A stretch of 62,821 bases of DNA, taken from NCBI GenBank assembly GCA_900554635.1, contig USHY01000002.1:1-62821 (forward strand), read 5' to 3'. This DNA comes from an uncultured Clostridium sp. (GTDB lineage: Bacteria > Bacillota > Clostridia > TANB77 > CAG-508). How positions within the stretch are numbered: the first letter of the stretch is position 1; each line of letters begins with the position of its first letter. This document shows, one piece after another, positions 16,488-26,253 of this stretch. The position numbers and the translations under genes were made by a program. The notes beneath the pieces are model-generated. The model saw nothing but the letters and a program-made list of their open reading frames with translations. It did no database searches and was not told the origin of the DNA.

Positions 16488-17486
16488 TTAATTTTTGTTT
16501 ACAAAATTCCAGCTATCCTTTAGCATTTCTTCTATTCCCTTTTCTGCTTTCCATCCAAGTTCCTTTTCTGCTTTTCTTGGGTTTGCATAACATGCTGGAA
16601 TATCTCCTGGTCTTCTTGGTCCGATTTTATAATTTACTTTTACATTGTTTACTTTTTCGAAATTTTTCACTAATTCTAATACTGAATATCCATTTCCTGT
16701 TCCTAGGTTATATATTTTTACTCCCGCTTCTTTTCGTATTTTATCTAGTGCCTTCAAATGCCCCTTACTTAAGTCAACAACGTGTATATAGTCTCTTACG
16801 CCTGTTCCATCTTTTGTAGGATAGTCATCTCCAAATATTGTTAATTCTTTGTATTCTCCTTTTGCAACTTTCATAATATATGGCATTATATTATTTGGTA
16901 TTCCATTTGGAACTTCCCCAATTAAACCACTTTCATGGGCACCTATTGGGTTGAAATATCTTAAAATTGCAATACAAAAATCTTTATCTGCAACTGCCAC
17001 ATCTTGTAGAATTTGCTCTATCATTAATTTTGTACTTCCATATGGGTTTGTTGTAGATAGTGGTGAATCTTCTGCTATTGGTAGTTTTTGTGGATTGCCA
17101 TATACTGTGGCTGATGAACTAAACACTATTTTTTTGCAGTTATATTTTTTCATTGTTTTTAGTAAAATAAGTGTTCCTGTTATGTTGTTGTGATAATATT
17201 CAATAGGTTTTTCAACTGATTCTCCTACAGCCTTTAATCCTGCAAAGTGGATAACTGCTTCTATTTTATTCTCTTTAAATACATTATCTAATTTTTCTTC
17301 ATCTAATAAATCTAATTCGTAAAATTTAAAATCTTTTCCTGTAATTTTTTTGATTTTTTCTAATACTTCTGGTGAGCTATTAGAAAAATTATCCACTATT
17401 ACTAGTTCCTCTCCATTTTTTAGTAGTTCAACTGCTGTATGGCTACCTATATAGCCAGCTCCACCTGTTATTAATATCTTACTCAT
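16488..17486 (-). CDS. galE: UDP-glucose 4-epimerase
   Basis: It interconverts UDP-glucose and UDP-galactose (or the N-acetyl forms) for surface polymers. This is a 332-residue extended SDR enzyme with the NAD-binding GGAGYIGSH at 7-15, HFAGLKAVGES near 81, the catalytic Ser in SSSATVYG and YxxxK as YGSTK (near 148), and the C-terminal GPRRPGD. It lies between polA (20 bp) and mnmA (18 bp), so the group is probably one transcript. Sugar genes upstream (20190-22952) give context for its product. Confidence 0.95.
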   Translation of the reverse strand: MSKILITGGAGYIGSHTAVELLKNGEELVIVDNFSNSSPEVLEKIKKITGKDFKFYELDLLDEEKLDNVFKENKIEAVIHFAGLKAVGESVEKPIEYYHNNITGTLILLKTMKKYNCKKIVFSSSATVYGNPQKLPIAEDSPLSTTNPYGSTKLMIEQILQDVAVADKDFCIAILRYFNPIGAHESGLIGEVPNGIPNNIMPYIMKVAKGEYKELTIFGDDYPTKDGTGVRDYIHVVDLSKGHLKALDKIRKEAGVKIYNLGTGNGYSVLELVKNFEKVNNVKVNYKIGPRRPGDIPACYANPRKAEKELGWKAEKGIEEMLKDSWNFVNKN

Positions 17487-17506
17487 ATATTTTTCCTCCT
17501 TCTTTT

Positions 17507-20177
17507 TTATTTTGCATCATATAAATTTTTGCCTTCTTCAATGTCTATTTGTAATGGTACTTTTAATGTTATTACATTTTCCATCTCTTGCTTTAGTATT
17601 TTTTCAACTGTTTCTTTTTCTTCTGGTATGGTTTCAATTAGTAATTCATCATGTACTTGTAAAACTATTTTAGATTTTATTTCTTTTTCTTTAAAAGTTT
17701 TATATATATTTATCATTGCAAGTTTCATTATATCTGCTGCTGTTCCTTGTATTGGTGTGTTCATTGCTATTCTGTTTCCAAATTGCCTTACTATATAGTT
17801 GTTTGAATTGATTTCTGGAACATATCTTCTTCTATTGAATAAAGTTTCAACATAGCCTTGTTCTTTTGCTGTATTTACAATGTTATCCATAAAAGTTTTT
17901 ACTCCACTATATTTTTCTAAATATTGTTCAATATATTGTTTTGCTTCCTTTTTTGGTATCGAAAGTTGTTCTGCTAGGCCAAAATCACTTATACCATATA
18001 CTATTCCAAAGTTTACAGCTTTTGCACTGCTTCTTTCTTGTTTTGTTACATTTTCTATTGGTTTATCAAACACTTTTGAAGCTACTTGTTTGTGTATATC
18101 TTCATTATTGTTGAAAGCTTCTATCATATGAGCATCATTTGATATGTGTGCTAAAACTCTTAATTCTATTTGTGAATAATCTGCATCTGTAAATATTTTG
18201 CCTTTTTCTGGTTCAAATACTTTTCTTAAATTTTTTCCAAGTTCATTTCTAGCTGGTATGTTCTGTAAATTTGGTTCTGTTGAACTTATCCTTCCTGTTG
18301 CTGTTGATGTTTGGTGAAAACTTGAATGTATTTTGTTTGTTTCAGGGTTTATATATGGTATTAACCCATCAACATAAGTTGAATTTAGCTTGCATATTTT
18401 TCTGTATTCTAATAATTTTTCTATTATTGGATGTGTGTTTTTCAATTTTTCTAGTACTTCCACACCTGTGGCATAGCCTTTTTTTGTTTTTTTAGATGGT
18501 GGTAATTTCAGTTTTTCAAATAGTATATCACCTAATTGTTTTGGTGAATTTATATTGAAATCTTCTCCTGCAAGTTCATGTATTTCATTTGTTAAAATAT
18601 TTATCTTTTCTTTTAATTCTTCTCCATATTTTAGTAGTTTCTTTTTATTTACATATATTCCTTGGTATTGCATGTCTGCTAAAACTTCTAAAAGTGGCAT
18701 TTCTATTGTGTTAAATAATTTTAATGTGTCTGTTTCTTCCATTTTCTTTGTTAATTCTATATATAGCTTATTAATTAAGTATGCGTAAATATAATTTTCT
18801 TTGTTGATTTTTTCTGTATCTTGTTGTTCAAATAGATTAAGCTGTTTTTCTTCTTCTGTGTCTCCCAAGTATGATGTTATGTCTGTTTTTAAATATTCAT
18901 CTGTTAAGTACTCTATTGAATATTTATTAATATTTGAATTTAGTATATATCCGGCTATCTCTATATCATACATTAAATTATGTGGAACTATACCTATTTC
19001 TTTTAACAATATATAGTCTTGTTTTTGCTTGTAACTAATTTTTAAAATTTCATTATCCTCAAAAATTTCTTTAAAAGCTTCAATATTTTTAATATGATAT
19101 GCTGCTTCATTTTCTTCTGAGTATATGGTTATTCCTGCTATTGTTTTATTTAGTATTCCAGAATTTAATTTTTCTTTTTTAATTATATAATAAAACATTT
19201 TTTTGGATTGCTTTATTTCTTCTTTGAGCTTGTTTAAGTTGCTTTCCAATAATTCTTCACATCTCAAATCAAATTCTTCAGTTTTTTTGGATGTTTGCTC
19301 TTTTTCTAACTCGAATCTTTCTATAAATCTATTGAATTTTAATTTTGCAAATAATTCAGTTACTTTTGCTTTGTCCCATTCTCTAACCTTCATTTCGTTT
19401 AAATCTTTGTCTATTGGTGTGTGTACATCAATTGTTCCAAGTGTTCTAGATAAGAAAGCTAATTCTTTGTTTTCTTCTAGTCTTTCTTTTAATTTTCCTT
19501 TTTGTTTGTCTATATTTTTGTATATTCCCTCTATATTTTTATATTCTTTTATTAAGTTTATAGCAGTTTTTTCTCCAACTCCCGGTACCCCTGGTATATT
19601 ATCAGATGAATCTCCTGCTAACCCTTTTACTTCTATTAAGCTTTTAGGTGATAATCCGTACTTTTCCATTACCTTTTCTACTGTAAAATTATCAACCTCA
19701 GTTTTGCCTTGTACTGTGTGCGGTATTTTTACACTTATATGCTCATCAATTAATTGAAAACTATCTCTATCTCCTGTTATTATTGTTACTTCTAGGTTTT
19801 TCTTTTGGCCCCATTTAGCAAGTGTTCCGTATTATGTCATCAGCCTCATATCCTTCTTTTTCAATTATTTTTATATTCATTGCTTTTAAAATATCTTTTA
19901 ATATTGGCATTTGAGATGCAAGTTCATTTGGCATACCTTTTCGATTTGCTTTATAGGCATCATATAATTTATGCCTATGTGTTGGAGCTTTTAAATCAAA
20001 TGTTACAACCATGTATTGAGGATTAATTTCATCAATCATTTTAAACATTATATTTAAAAATCCAAATATAGCATTTGTATATGTTCCATCTTCTGTCATC
20101 ATAAATTTACTTGCCATGGTACCATAAAAGGCTCTATTTAGCATGCTATTTCCATCTATTAACATTAAGTTTTCCAT
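17507..20177 (-). CDS. polA: DNA polymerase I, read through one CGG +1 shift
   Basis: PolA fills gaps and removes RNA primers. Read conventionally, the gene is two pieces: 120 codons from 20177 ending shortly after EADDII, and a large ORF from 19669. Skipping the C of the CGG at 19829-19827 joins EADDII to GTLAKWGQKKNLEV and gives a single 889-residue PolA. The bridge 19828-19670, missed by both pieces, encodes TIITGDRDSFQLIDEH, the expected exonuclease core. Domains: 5'-3' exonuclease (1-290), an inactive-looking 3'-5' exonuclease domain without its acidic residues (300-480), and polymerase (490-889) with DADYSQIELR, RSSAKAVNFGIVYG and VHDEL. The start has GGGAGG at good spacing. Confidence 0.92.
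19827..19829 (-). other. CGG +1 recoding site in polA
   Basis: Zero frame reads ATA CGG AAC and meets a stop three codons later. Skipping C gives ATA GGA ACA (Ile-Gly-Thr), continuing the exonuclease domain. Confidence 0.85.
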
Positions 20178-20189
20178 TTTTGATCCTCC

Positions 20190-21908
20190 CTATAGAATTA
20201 CATCAATTATTGATATTATTATAAAAATTGATGATATATATCCTGCAATTAATTCAGAATATTTGAATTTATTACTTAGTTCAATCTTTTTTATTGATAT
20301 ACTTGAGAGTAGTAAGAATAGTACTGGGAACATATATCTCATTTGAAAACCGTTTATGTATTTTGATCCTACTTTTGTATATGATAAATACATCGCTGTA
20401 CTTGTCATTGCGACTACTGCTAGGAATGTCATCATAAAGACAAGTCTAGTTCTACGCTCTAGGTGTTTTGAACTGTCTGTTATACTTATAAATAATATAT
20501 ATGTAAACAAGACTATAAAACTGTAATAATATGTTCTGTTAAAGAACATTGGTGCATTTAAAAAGCTTAATCCCTTTAGTGTGCTAAATGTTCTAACAAG
20601 GTGCATTAGTAGTATTTTACAATATTCTAGCGGATTTCTTGCTATAAATTCAAATTGTTTAAGTGTATCTGTTCCCTGTGTTCTTGGGTCTCCTGGTTCA
20701 TTTATTCTAATTGCATACACTATTATAACACTAATTGTGATTATTATGAACAGTAGTGCTATATATTTTATATATTTTTTATTTTGTTTTATTATCTTTC
20801 TCAATGGTAATATAAATAGTGCTAAAGCAATTCCTATATATCCCACACTCTTTATTGTTGCAGCCAACATAGTTAGTATGATTAATATTGTTAATTCTTT
20901 TGCTTCAATATTTTCTTTGCTCTTTAATTTTAAGCAATATGCTATAAATAATGCTGTTGTTGCAGTTCCTATTCCATCAACAGAATACACTGAAGAAAGT
21001 GCAAGAAGCATGGGCATAAAAAATATTGCATATAGAATCTGCTTTTTGTATGGTAGTATCTTTATTGCTTGAATTATTATGAAAATAAATCCGATAAGAT
21101 TAAATAATCTTCCTGTTAAATATATATCTGCTATGCTTCCGCCTAGTATTCTTGCAATAAATATTCCTAATCCACTTATTAGGTAGGTTATTGTTATATA
21201 ATCATTTGGAGTGTCTTTTATATCGAATTTTTCTATATTATTATTTATATCTCCACTAGGGTATTTTTTATAGTATTGTACAAAACCTCTTGGAGTAAGA
21301 TTTCTTGGCATTTCAACTACTGATTCATCTATGTTTGGTTCTTTTAAATTGAATTTTCCAATTGAAATACTATAAGATGCTAAAAAATGTCTTTTTTCAT
21401 CTAGTTGGTTGTTAAATGTTATTGATATTGAAAAAATACTGCCAAGTAAAACTGCTGTTACAACTGCATTTTTCACAATGTTGTTTGAAAAATATAAAGT
21501 AAATAAGTTAATATTCAATAAAGCTATGAAAAAAATAATTGATTTTATTGTTATGCTTTGTCTCAAAAACAATATAATCAATCCACTAGTTGCTATTATT
21601 ACTGTTAAAATAAGCACTATATCTACAAAGAAACACTTAAATTTGCTTTTAAAACCAGCTAATGCTGGTTCAATAAACTTGTCCTTAAATTTATAAAAAA
21701 CGCAGTAAACTGCTATATATGCAATAAATCTGTAAATTGAAAGGTTATATTGGGTTATACTCTTGGTTACAAATTCATAATTACAATATAGCAATTCAAA
21801 TATTATAACTGTAGCAATATATATTACAGTTGTAATTAATACCATATCTTTTCTATCTAGTTTTCTCAATAAAGTTCCCACTTCTAATTGTTTTTCCTTG
21901 TTTTTCAT
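20190..21908 (-). CDS. DUF2142-like polytopic membrane protein
   Basis: This 572-residue protein has about 11-12 membrane segments and a large extracytoplasmic loop near residues 165-215. The loop begins DEKRHFLASYSISIGKFN, recalling the DExxH(F)xRAYxIS pattern of DUF2142 proteins, which belong to the GT-C-like membrane glycosyltransferase superfamily. Its likely role is transfer of lipid-linked sugars outside the membrane. It lies 12 bp upstream of polA and just downstream of the polysaccharide deacetylase gene, so a surface-polymer role fits. The start follows AAGGAG. Family assignment is moderate. Confidence 0.7.
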   Translation of the reverse strand: MKNKEKQLEVGTLLRKLDRKDMVLITTVIYIATVIIFELLYCNYEFVTKSITQYNLSIYRFIAYIAVYCVFYKFKDKFIEPALAGFKSKFKCFFVDIVLILTVIIATSGLIILFLRQSITIKSIIFFIALLNINLFTLYFSNNIVKNAVVTAVLLGSIFSISITFNNQLDEKRHFLASYSISIGKFNLKEPNIDESVVEMPRNLTPRGFVQYYKKYPSGDINNNIEKFDIKDTPNDYITITYLISGLGIFIARILGGSIADIYLTGRLFNLIGFIFIIIQAIKILPYKKQILYAIFFMPMLLALSSVYSVDGIGTATTALFIAYCLKLKSKENIEAKELTILIILTMLAATIKSVGYIGIALALFILPLRKIIKQNKKYIKYIALLFIIITISVIIVYAIRINEPGDPRTQGTDTLKQFEFIARNPLEYCKILLMHLVRTFSTLKGLSFLNAPMFFNRTYYYSFIVLFTYILFISITDSSKHLERRTRLVFMMTFLAVVAMTSTAMYLSYTKVGSKYINGFQMRYMFPVLFLLLSSISIKKIELSNKFKYSELIAGYISSIFIIISIIDVIL

Positions 21909-21979
21909 TTGATATCTCCTTGATTTTTCATTTTCATATTCTAAGTTTTCATTATTTAAAGATTATAATGTGCAAACCT

Positions 21980-22735
21980 TTAATATGGTAATGCTATTCT
22001 TAATGCAAATTTCCACATTGGCATATTACTTGAAATACATAGTCTCGGTATTCTGTAATTTGAATCTGAATGTTTAGCTTTTCTATGTTCTTTTCCTGGT
22101 CCAAAGGTAAATGCAAGTTTAAAGTTATTTTCTTTTAAGACTTCTACAAAGTTTTCATTGTAATCCCCAAAAGGATATGCTAAACATTCTGTTTGTATAA
22201 CATTTTTACATTTTGAAAAATCTTCTCTTAGTTCTGCTTTTCCAACATTATATGCACCTTTTTCATGTAAATTATATGAGTGTGATGCAATATCTATATT
22301 AGGGTATTCTTCTTTGACTTTTGTTAATGTTTCTCTACTCATATAACCAGCACAGCCTTCTTCTGTATTTTTTCCTACACAAAAAACTGTTGCATTCATG
22401 TTATATTTTTTTAATAGTGGAAATGCTAATTCATAATTTGATTGATAACCATCATCCATAGTGATTAATACACACTTATGAGGAAATTTCTTTTTGTTTT
22501 GTTTATATTCATAGAATTCCTCTAAAGTTAGTGTTTTGTAGTGATGTTTTTTTAGATATTTTAGTTGTTCTTCAAATTTGTCTATATTTAATATGAAAGT
22601 GTTAGAATCATCTACATCTTTCCCAAAATCATGATATCCCAAAATTGCAACAGTTGGATTTGAGTATAGTATTATAAAAATTGTTGCTACTATTATCATT
22701 ATAATTATTAAACTACATATTAAGATTTTTTTCAT
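21980..22735 (-). CDS. Membrane-anchored polysaccharide deacetylase (NodB-type)
   Basis: A 251-residue carbohydrate esterase 4-type protein. The N-terminal anchor spans 3-24. The catalytic domain shows GYHDFG near 34, motif 1 TMDDGYQS (catalytic and metal Asp) near 93, motif 2 SHSYNLH (metal His) near 152, and motif 3 AYPFGDYNE near 187. It removes acetyl groups from N-acetylated sugars, either peptidoglycan or an exopolysaccharide. It overlaps the small membrane protein upstream by 23 bases. Confidence 0.88.
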   Translation of the reverse strand: MKKILICSLIIIMIIVATIFIILYSNPTVAILGYHDFGKDVDDSNTFILNIDKFEEQLKYLKKHHYKTLTLEEFYEYKQNKKKFPHKCVLITMDDGYQSNYELAFPLLKKYNMNATVFCVGKNTEEGCAGYMSRETLTKVKEEYPNIDIASHSYNLHEKGAYNVGKAELREDFSKCKNVIQTECLAYPFGDYNENFVEVLKENNFKLAFTFGPGKEHRKAKHSDSNYRIPRLCISSNMPMWKFALRIALPY

Positions 22736-22952
22736 TATTTATTATCCCCCTTTTGGAACTATTCAATTTTTCCGAATAGTTCAAATTTGTACCAAATTCA
22801 TGTGTTTCAAAAAAGAATTGTGCTAAATCTTCTTTGCTATATACACTATAATATTTGTAATCTTGATATATTTGAAATATACATAAAAACAAAAAACATA
22901 TTATAAATATAATTATAGAATTTAATAAAAATTTTTTTAACTTTTCTTGCAT
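22713..22952 (-). CDS. Small single-pass membrane protein
   Basis: A 79-residue protein with one strongly hydrophobic helix (about 10-30) and a polar extracytoplasmic tail. I recognise no family. The start is the ATG at 22952 because the in-frame TTG at 22970 belongs to the GGAGGA ribosome site. The 23-base overlap with the deacetylase gene implies coupled translation and perhaps a shared membrane location. Confidence 0.6.
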   Translation of the reverse strand: MQEKLKKFLLNSIIIFIICFLFLCIFQIYQDYKYYSVYSKEDLAQFFFETHEFGTNLNYSEKLNSSKRGIINNEKNLNM

Positions 22953-22977
22953 TTTAAATTCCTCCAACAATTATTTT

Positions 22978-23020
22978 CCTCTTTATCTTTCGTAATTTGT
23001 TTTGCATATTTATCCTCTTC
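22978..23020 (-). repeat. Decayed copy of the queH 3' end (direct repeat, left copy)
   Basis: 43 bp matching 23786-23828 with 3 mismatches by eye, the first 25 bp identical. Read in the queH frame it encodes EEDKYAKQITKDKEEN, a variant of the QueH C-terminus. It brackets a decayed DUF1016 gene with the intact copy. Confidence 0.8.
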
Positions 23021-23046
23021 TCCAATAAAGTGTTAAGACTACAAAT

Positions 23047-23742
23047 TTATTTATTATTATTTTCTTCAACTATATTCGTAATTTCCTTCAGTTTATTTTC
23101 CAACAATTTCTTATCTATCAATTTTAAAGTATATTGTGATACCATTGTTGGCGACATGCTTCTACTCATTGCATATTCAACTACTTGTTCATCTTTATTT
23201 GCACATAAAATTACACCTACACTTGGATTTTCATTTTCTTTCTTTTCTTGTCTATCTAATGCTTCTAAATAAAGTTTGATTTGCCTTGCCATCTGATAAC
23301 ATATATCTGTGAAAATATCCACTTGAAATTTGTCTATCTAATTCTCTAGCTGTATAATTATTTTTTATGCACATTCTTATATAAAATTCTTTTTCTTCTA
23401 TAGAATTAGTAGAACTTAAAATCTTAACATTATTGCTCCAACTAATTTGTCTCAACAATGTTGAGACAATTTCATTATCTTTATATGTCTCGTAAAATTG
23501 TTTCATTCTATATATACCTGGTCTAGTAAATCCCTTCATTGTAGGATATTCTCTTTTCATAAAATCTACGAGTTTATTTACAATTTTGTCTCCCCAATTA
23601 CTATCATTAACTTTCTCACTTATATATTTTCCAAAGTCCAATACAAAGATATTAGTTCTTCATTGACTTTTTTATAAGCATTGCTTCTTCTTGTCTCAAT
23701 CATACTAATAATTTCAGAAAAATTCAGTTCTAAATTATTCAC
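23047..23742 (-). pseudogene. Decayed DUF1016 (YhcG-type) nuclease gene
   Basis: The N-terminus starts at a GTG (23742) and reads VNNLELNFSEIISMIETRRS... up to LYW. A one-base deletion near 23640 moves the frame, after which FGKYISEKVNDSNWGDKIV continues the family pattern in 23641-23252. The C-terminal part (YLEALDRQE, PSVGVILCANK) is in a third frame, 23322-23047. The central nuclease core that normally precedes the YLEALDRQE region is missing, so an internal deletion also occurred. Unlike the other broken genes here, no CGG lies at either break, and no single-frame rule restores it. DUF1016 proteins are PD-(D/E)XK nucleases often found in restriction or mobile-element contexts. Confidence 0.8.
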
Positions 23743-23777
23743 AAAAAGCACTTCCTTTCTCTTATTTTTACTCGCCT

Positions 23778-24335
23778 TTAATTTCCCTCTTTATCTTTCG
23801 TAATTTGTTTACCATATCTATCCTCTTCAGAAAATATACACCCACAATATTTTTGCATATACAACCCCAGTTCCCTTGCTTTTGCTTGGCCTTGTCTGAA
23901 GCCTGGGCGGAAGTCTATGTATAGGAAGTTTATGTTGTGTTTTTGGGCTAGTTCTTCACATATTTGTTTTAATTTTTCGTGTTTTTGATATGGACTTACA
24001 AATAGAGTACTTGTGAAGGTGTCATATCCGTGTTGTTTGGCGTATTGTATTGTTTTTTCTATTCTTACTCTATAGCAGTAATCTGTACACCTGTTTTCAA
24101 GATTGTTTATTACATTTTGGCAAAATGTTTGCAAGCCATATTCTTCTGCAAATATAGCTTCTGCATTTATACTTTTTGTATATTCTTTTAAGCAGTCTCT
24201 CCTTGCCTTATATTCAGTATATGGATGAATGTTTGGGTTGTACCAATATACTGTTGGTTCGATGTTTTGGTTTCTTAAATAATCTATACAATATACACTA
24301 CAAGGTGCACAACATGTGTGTAATAATAGTTTCAT
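23778..24335 (-). CDS. queH: Epoxyqueuosine reductase QueH
   Basis: QueH carries out the last step of queuosine synthesis in tRNA and is the non-QueG-type enzyme. The 185-residue protein has the paired cysteines HTCCAPCS at 7-14, RCTDYCYRVR near 82, TSTLFVSPYQKH near 110, GFRQGQAKARELGLYMQ near 150 and CGC near 167; the cysteines bind an Fe-S cluster and metal. Its start overlaps gtrA by 4 bases. The 3' end is duplicated at 22978-23020, suggesting something integrated here and left the gene intact. Confidence 0.92.
   Translation of the reverse strand: MKLLLHTCCAPCSVYCIDYLRNQNIEPTVYWYNPNIHPYTEYKARRDCLKEYTKSINAEAIFAEEYGLQTFCQNVINNLENRCTDYCYRVRIEKTIQYAKQHGYDTFTSTLFVSPYQKHEKLKQICEELAQKHNINFLYIDFRPGFRQGQAKARELGLYMQKYCGCIFSEEDRYGKQITKDKEGN
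23786..23828 (-). repeat. queH 3' end, right copy of the direct repeat
   Basis: The intact partner of 22978-23020. It encodes the C-terminus EEDRYGKQITKDKEGN of QueH. Confidence 0.8.
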
Positions 24336-24769
24336 TGATTGTCTCCTTTTGGTTGTTTTTTTTCTTTATATGCCCAAAATTTATTTAAAATAAAGTTAAG
24401 TGGAATTGTTACTATTAGGTTCATAAGAGTTGCTATATAGTGTGGTATTTCTAGTATGTTCTCCTCAACATGTAAAAGGATTGCTGTTAAAAATAATCCT
24501 GTAATTGAATAAGATGCATATACTTTAAGAAGTGATTTGCAATAATTCCTTTCTTTCTTATTTTCCTTGAATACAAATTTTCCATTTAATACAAATGATA
24601 TATACACTGTTATAACAAAAGCTATTATATTACTTACTTGTGCATCTAAGTGTAATAAGTAATATGCTCCATTTGTAATAGCATAAGATAACACAGTATT
24701 TATAGCTCCTACTGTTCCGAATTTAATGAACTGAACTATTAGTTTTTTTATTTTTTCCTTATTTTCCAT
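24332..24769 (-). CDS. GtrA-family membrane protein
   Basis: A 145-residue protein with four membrane helices (about 13-32, 41-63, 80-100, 108-130) and the family pattern [13 protein letters not shown] and FVLNGKFVF. GtrA proteins are thought to move undecaprenyl-linked sugars across the membrane or assist teichoic-acid or O-antigen glycosylation. It overlaps ruvB by 11 bases and queH by 4, so the order ruvB-gtrA-queH is a coupled operon of unrelated functions. Confidence 0.85.
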   Translation of the reverse strand: MENKEKIKKLIVQFIKFGTVGAINTVLSYAITNGAYYLLHLDAQVSNIIAFVITVYISFVLNGKFVFKENKKERNYCKSLLKVYASYSITGLFLTAILLHVEENILEIPHYIATLMNLIVTIPLNFILNKFWAYKEKKQPKGDNQ

Positions 24770-25778
24770 TATTATCTCCTAACTTTATCCCTAAATGTTC
24801 ATAAGCTTTTGGTAACACAATTCTTCCTCTTGGAGTTCTTCCAACTAATCCTTTTTGCATTAAATATGGCTCATAAACATCTTCTATTGTTTCAACTTCT
24901 TCTCCAATAGTTGATGCAAGTGTTTCTATTCCAACTGGTCCACCTGAATAACTTATAGCTATTGTTTCTAATATTTTCCTGTCTATATTATCAAGTCCCA
25001 TTTGGTCTATTTCTAATTTTTGAAGTGCTATGTCTGCTATTTTCTTTGTTATGTTTCCATCTCCTAAAACCGCCGCATAGTCTCTTACCCTTTTTAATAA
25101 CCTATTTGCTATTCTTGGAGTTCCTCTTGAACGCTTTGCAATTTCCATTGCTCCATCTTCATCTATTTTTATTTCTAAGATTTCGGCAGATCTTGTAACA
25201 ATCATTTTAAGTTGTTCTTCATTGTATAACTCTAGTCTATTTACTATTCCAAATCTATCCCTAAGTGGCGTTGTAAGTGAACCTGCTCTTGTTGTTGCTC
25301 CAACTAAAGTAAACTTTGGTAAGTCTAGTCTTATAGACCTTGCACTTGGTCCTTTTCCAATTATTATATCTAAGTTGTAGTCTTCTAGTGCTGGATATAA
25401 AATTTCTTCCACACTGCGATTTAATCTGTGTATTTCATCTATAAATAAAACATCATTTGGAGCTAAGTTCGTAAGAAGAGCAGCTAAATCTCCTGGCTTT
25501 TCTATTGCTGGTCCTGAAGTTATTCTTATGTTTGAATTCATTTCTGTTGCAATAATATTTGCAAGTGTTGTTTTTCCAAGACCTGGTGGACCATATAATA
25601 GTACATGGTCTAATGGTTCGCCTCTTTTTTTAGCTGCTTCAATATATATTTTCATGTTTTCTTTTACTTTGGTTTGGCCTATATACTCATTTAATGTTTT
25701 TGGTCTCAAAGAATATTCCGATGTTTCTTCATCGCTATTTTGCAAGTTTGGAACTAGTAAGCTTTCATCCTCTTCCAT
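24759..25778 (-). CDS. ruvB: Holliday junction branch migration helicase RuvB
   Basis: The motor of RuvAB branch migration. About 339 residues with Walker [14 protein letters not shown], Walker [11 protein letters not shown], sensor 1 [19 protein letters not shown], and the C-terminal winged helix with [11 protein letters not shown] and [10 protein letters not shown] start at the ATG at 25778; the 25796 ATG precedes AAAGGAAG, which is better read as the ribosome site. ruvA and ruvC are not in the window. It sits 27 bp downstream of the FxLYD-like gene. Confidence 0.95.
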   Translation of the reverse strand: MEEDESLLVPNLQNSDEETSEYSLRPKTLNEYIGQTKVKENMKIYIEAAKKRGEPLDHVLLYGPPGLGKTTLANIIATEMNSNIRITSGPAIEKPGDLAALLTNLAPNDVLFIDEIHRLNRSVEEILYPALEDYNLDIIIGKGPSARSIRLDLPKFTLVGATTRAGSLTTPLRDRFGIVNRLELYNEEQLKMIVTRSAEILEIKIDEDGAMEIAKRSRGTPRIANRLLKRVRDYAAVLGDGNITKKIADIALQKLEIDQMGLDNIDRKILETIAISYSGGPVGIETLASTIGEEVETIEDVYEPYLMQKGLVGRTPRGRIVLPKAYEHLGIKLGDNNGK

Positions 25779-25805
25779 TGTATATCTTCCTTTCATAATG
25801 TGTTT

Positions 25806-26189
25806 TTATTTGCTTATAATACTAACTTTAAATTCATTTACATTTTGATAATAATGTTTTACATCAAAATTAACTACTTCATTTACATTAAAATAATCTA
25901 TTTCCTTATATTCTGAACCTAAAAATTTTCCATCCTCATTATAAAAATCAAATTTTATTTTTAATTCCTTTATAAGTGTCCCTGTATTATTGGTAGCTTT
26001 TCCTGATATATAGCCTTTGTTTTTTGAGACTTTACTATCTGTAATTTCTATCTTTGGTTCTTTAACTAAAATTTCATAGTTTTGTAAATCCACATAATAT
26101 GCTTTTGTTAGAAAATACACGAATATTTGAACTACTAAATATATAACAATTAGCATTACTACATATCTTAAAATCTTTTTCATTGCCAT
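25806..26189 (-). CDS. Membrane-anchored FxLYD-like domain protein
   Basis: A 127-residue protein with one N-terminal membrane helix (7-29) and an extracytoplasmic beta-rich domain (50-127). LIKELKIKFDFYNEDGKFLG matches the FxLYD pattern of Gram-positive exported proteins. It could be a ligand- or wall-binding accessory of unknown target. Start: ATG at 26189 (an ATG two codons later is also possible), preceded by AAGGAGG. It is the first gene of the unit leading into ruvB-gtrA-queH, with a promoter at 26213-26241. Confidence 0.75.
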   Translation of the reverse strand: MAMKKILRYVVMLIVIYLVVQIFVYFLTKAYYVDLQNYEILVKEPKIEITDSKVSKNKGYISGKATNNTGTLIKELKIKFDFYNEDGKFLGSEYKEIDYFNVNEVVNFDVKHYYQNVNEFKVSIISK

Positions 26190-26212
26190 AACAAGCCTCC
26201 TTATTTTTGTTT

Positions 26213-26241
26213 ATTATACTATATTTCATAGTAAATGTAAA
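26213..26241 (-). promoter_or_regulatory. Promoter of the FxLYD-ruvB-gtrA-queH operon
   Basis: On the minus strand, TTTACA (26241-26236), 17 bp, TATAAT (26218-26213). Confidence 0.8.
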
Positions 26242-26253
26242 TGATTTTATAAA

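Noticed and set aside
19815..20177. A stand-alone small 5'-3' exonuclease upstream of a separate polA
   Set aside because: The stub ends inside the fold, and the missing exonuclease block is encoded in the shifted frame between the two ORFs; joining at the CGG gives one full PolA.
23047..23742. DUF1016 gene as a further CGG-recoded gene
   Set aside because: No CGG at the breaks, a one-base loss rather than gain, and a missing central core: real decay.
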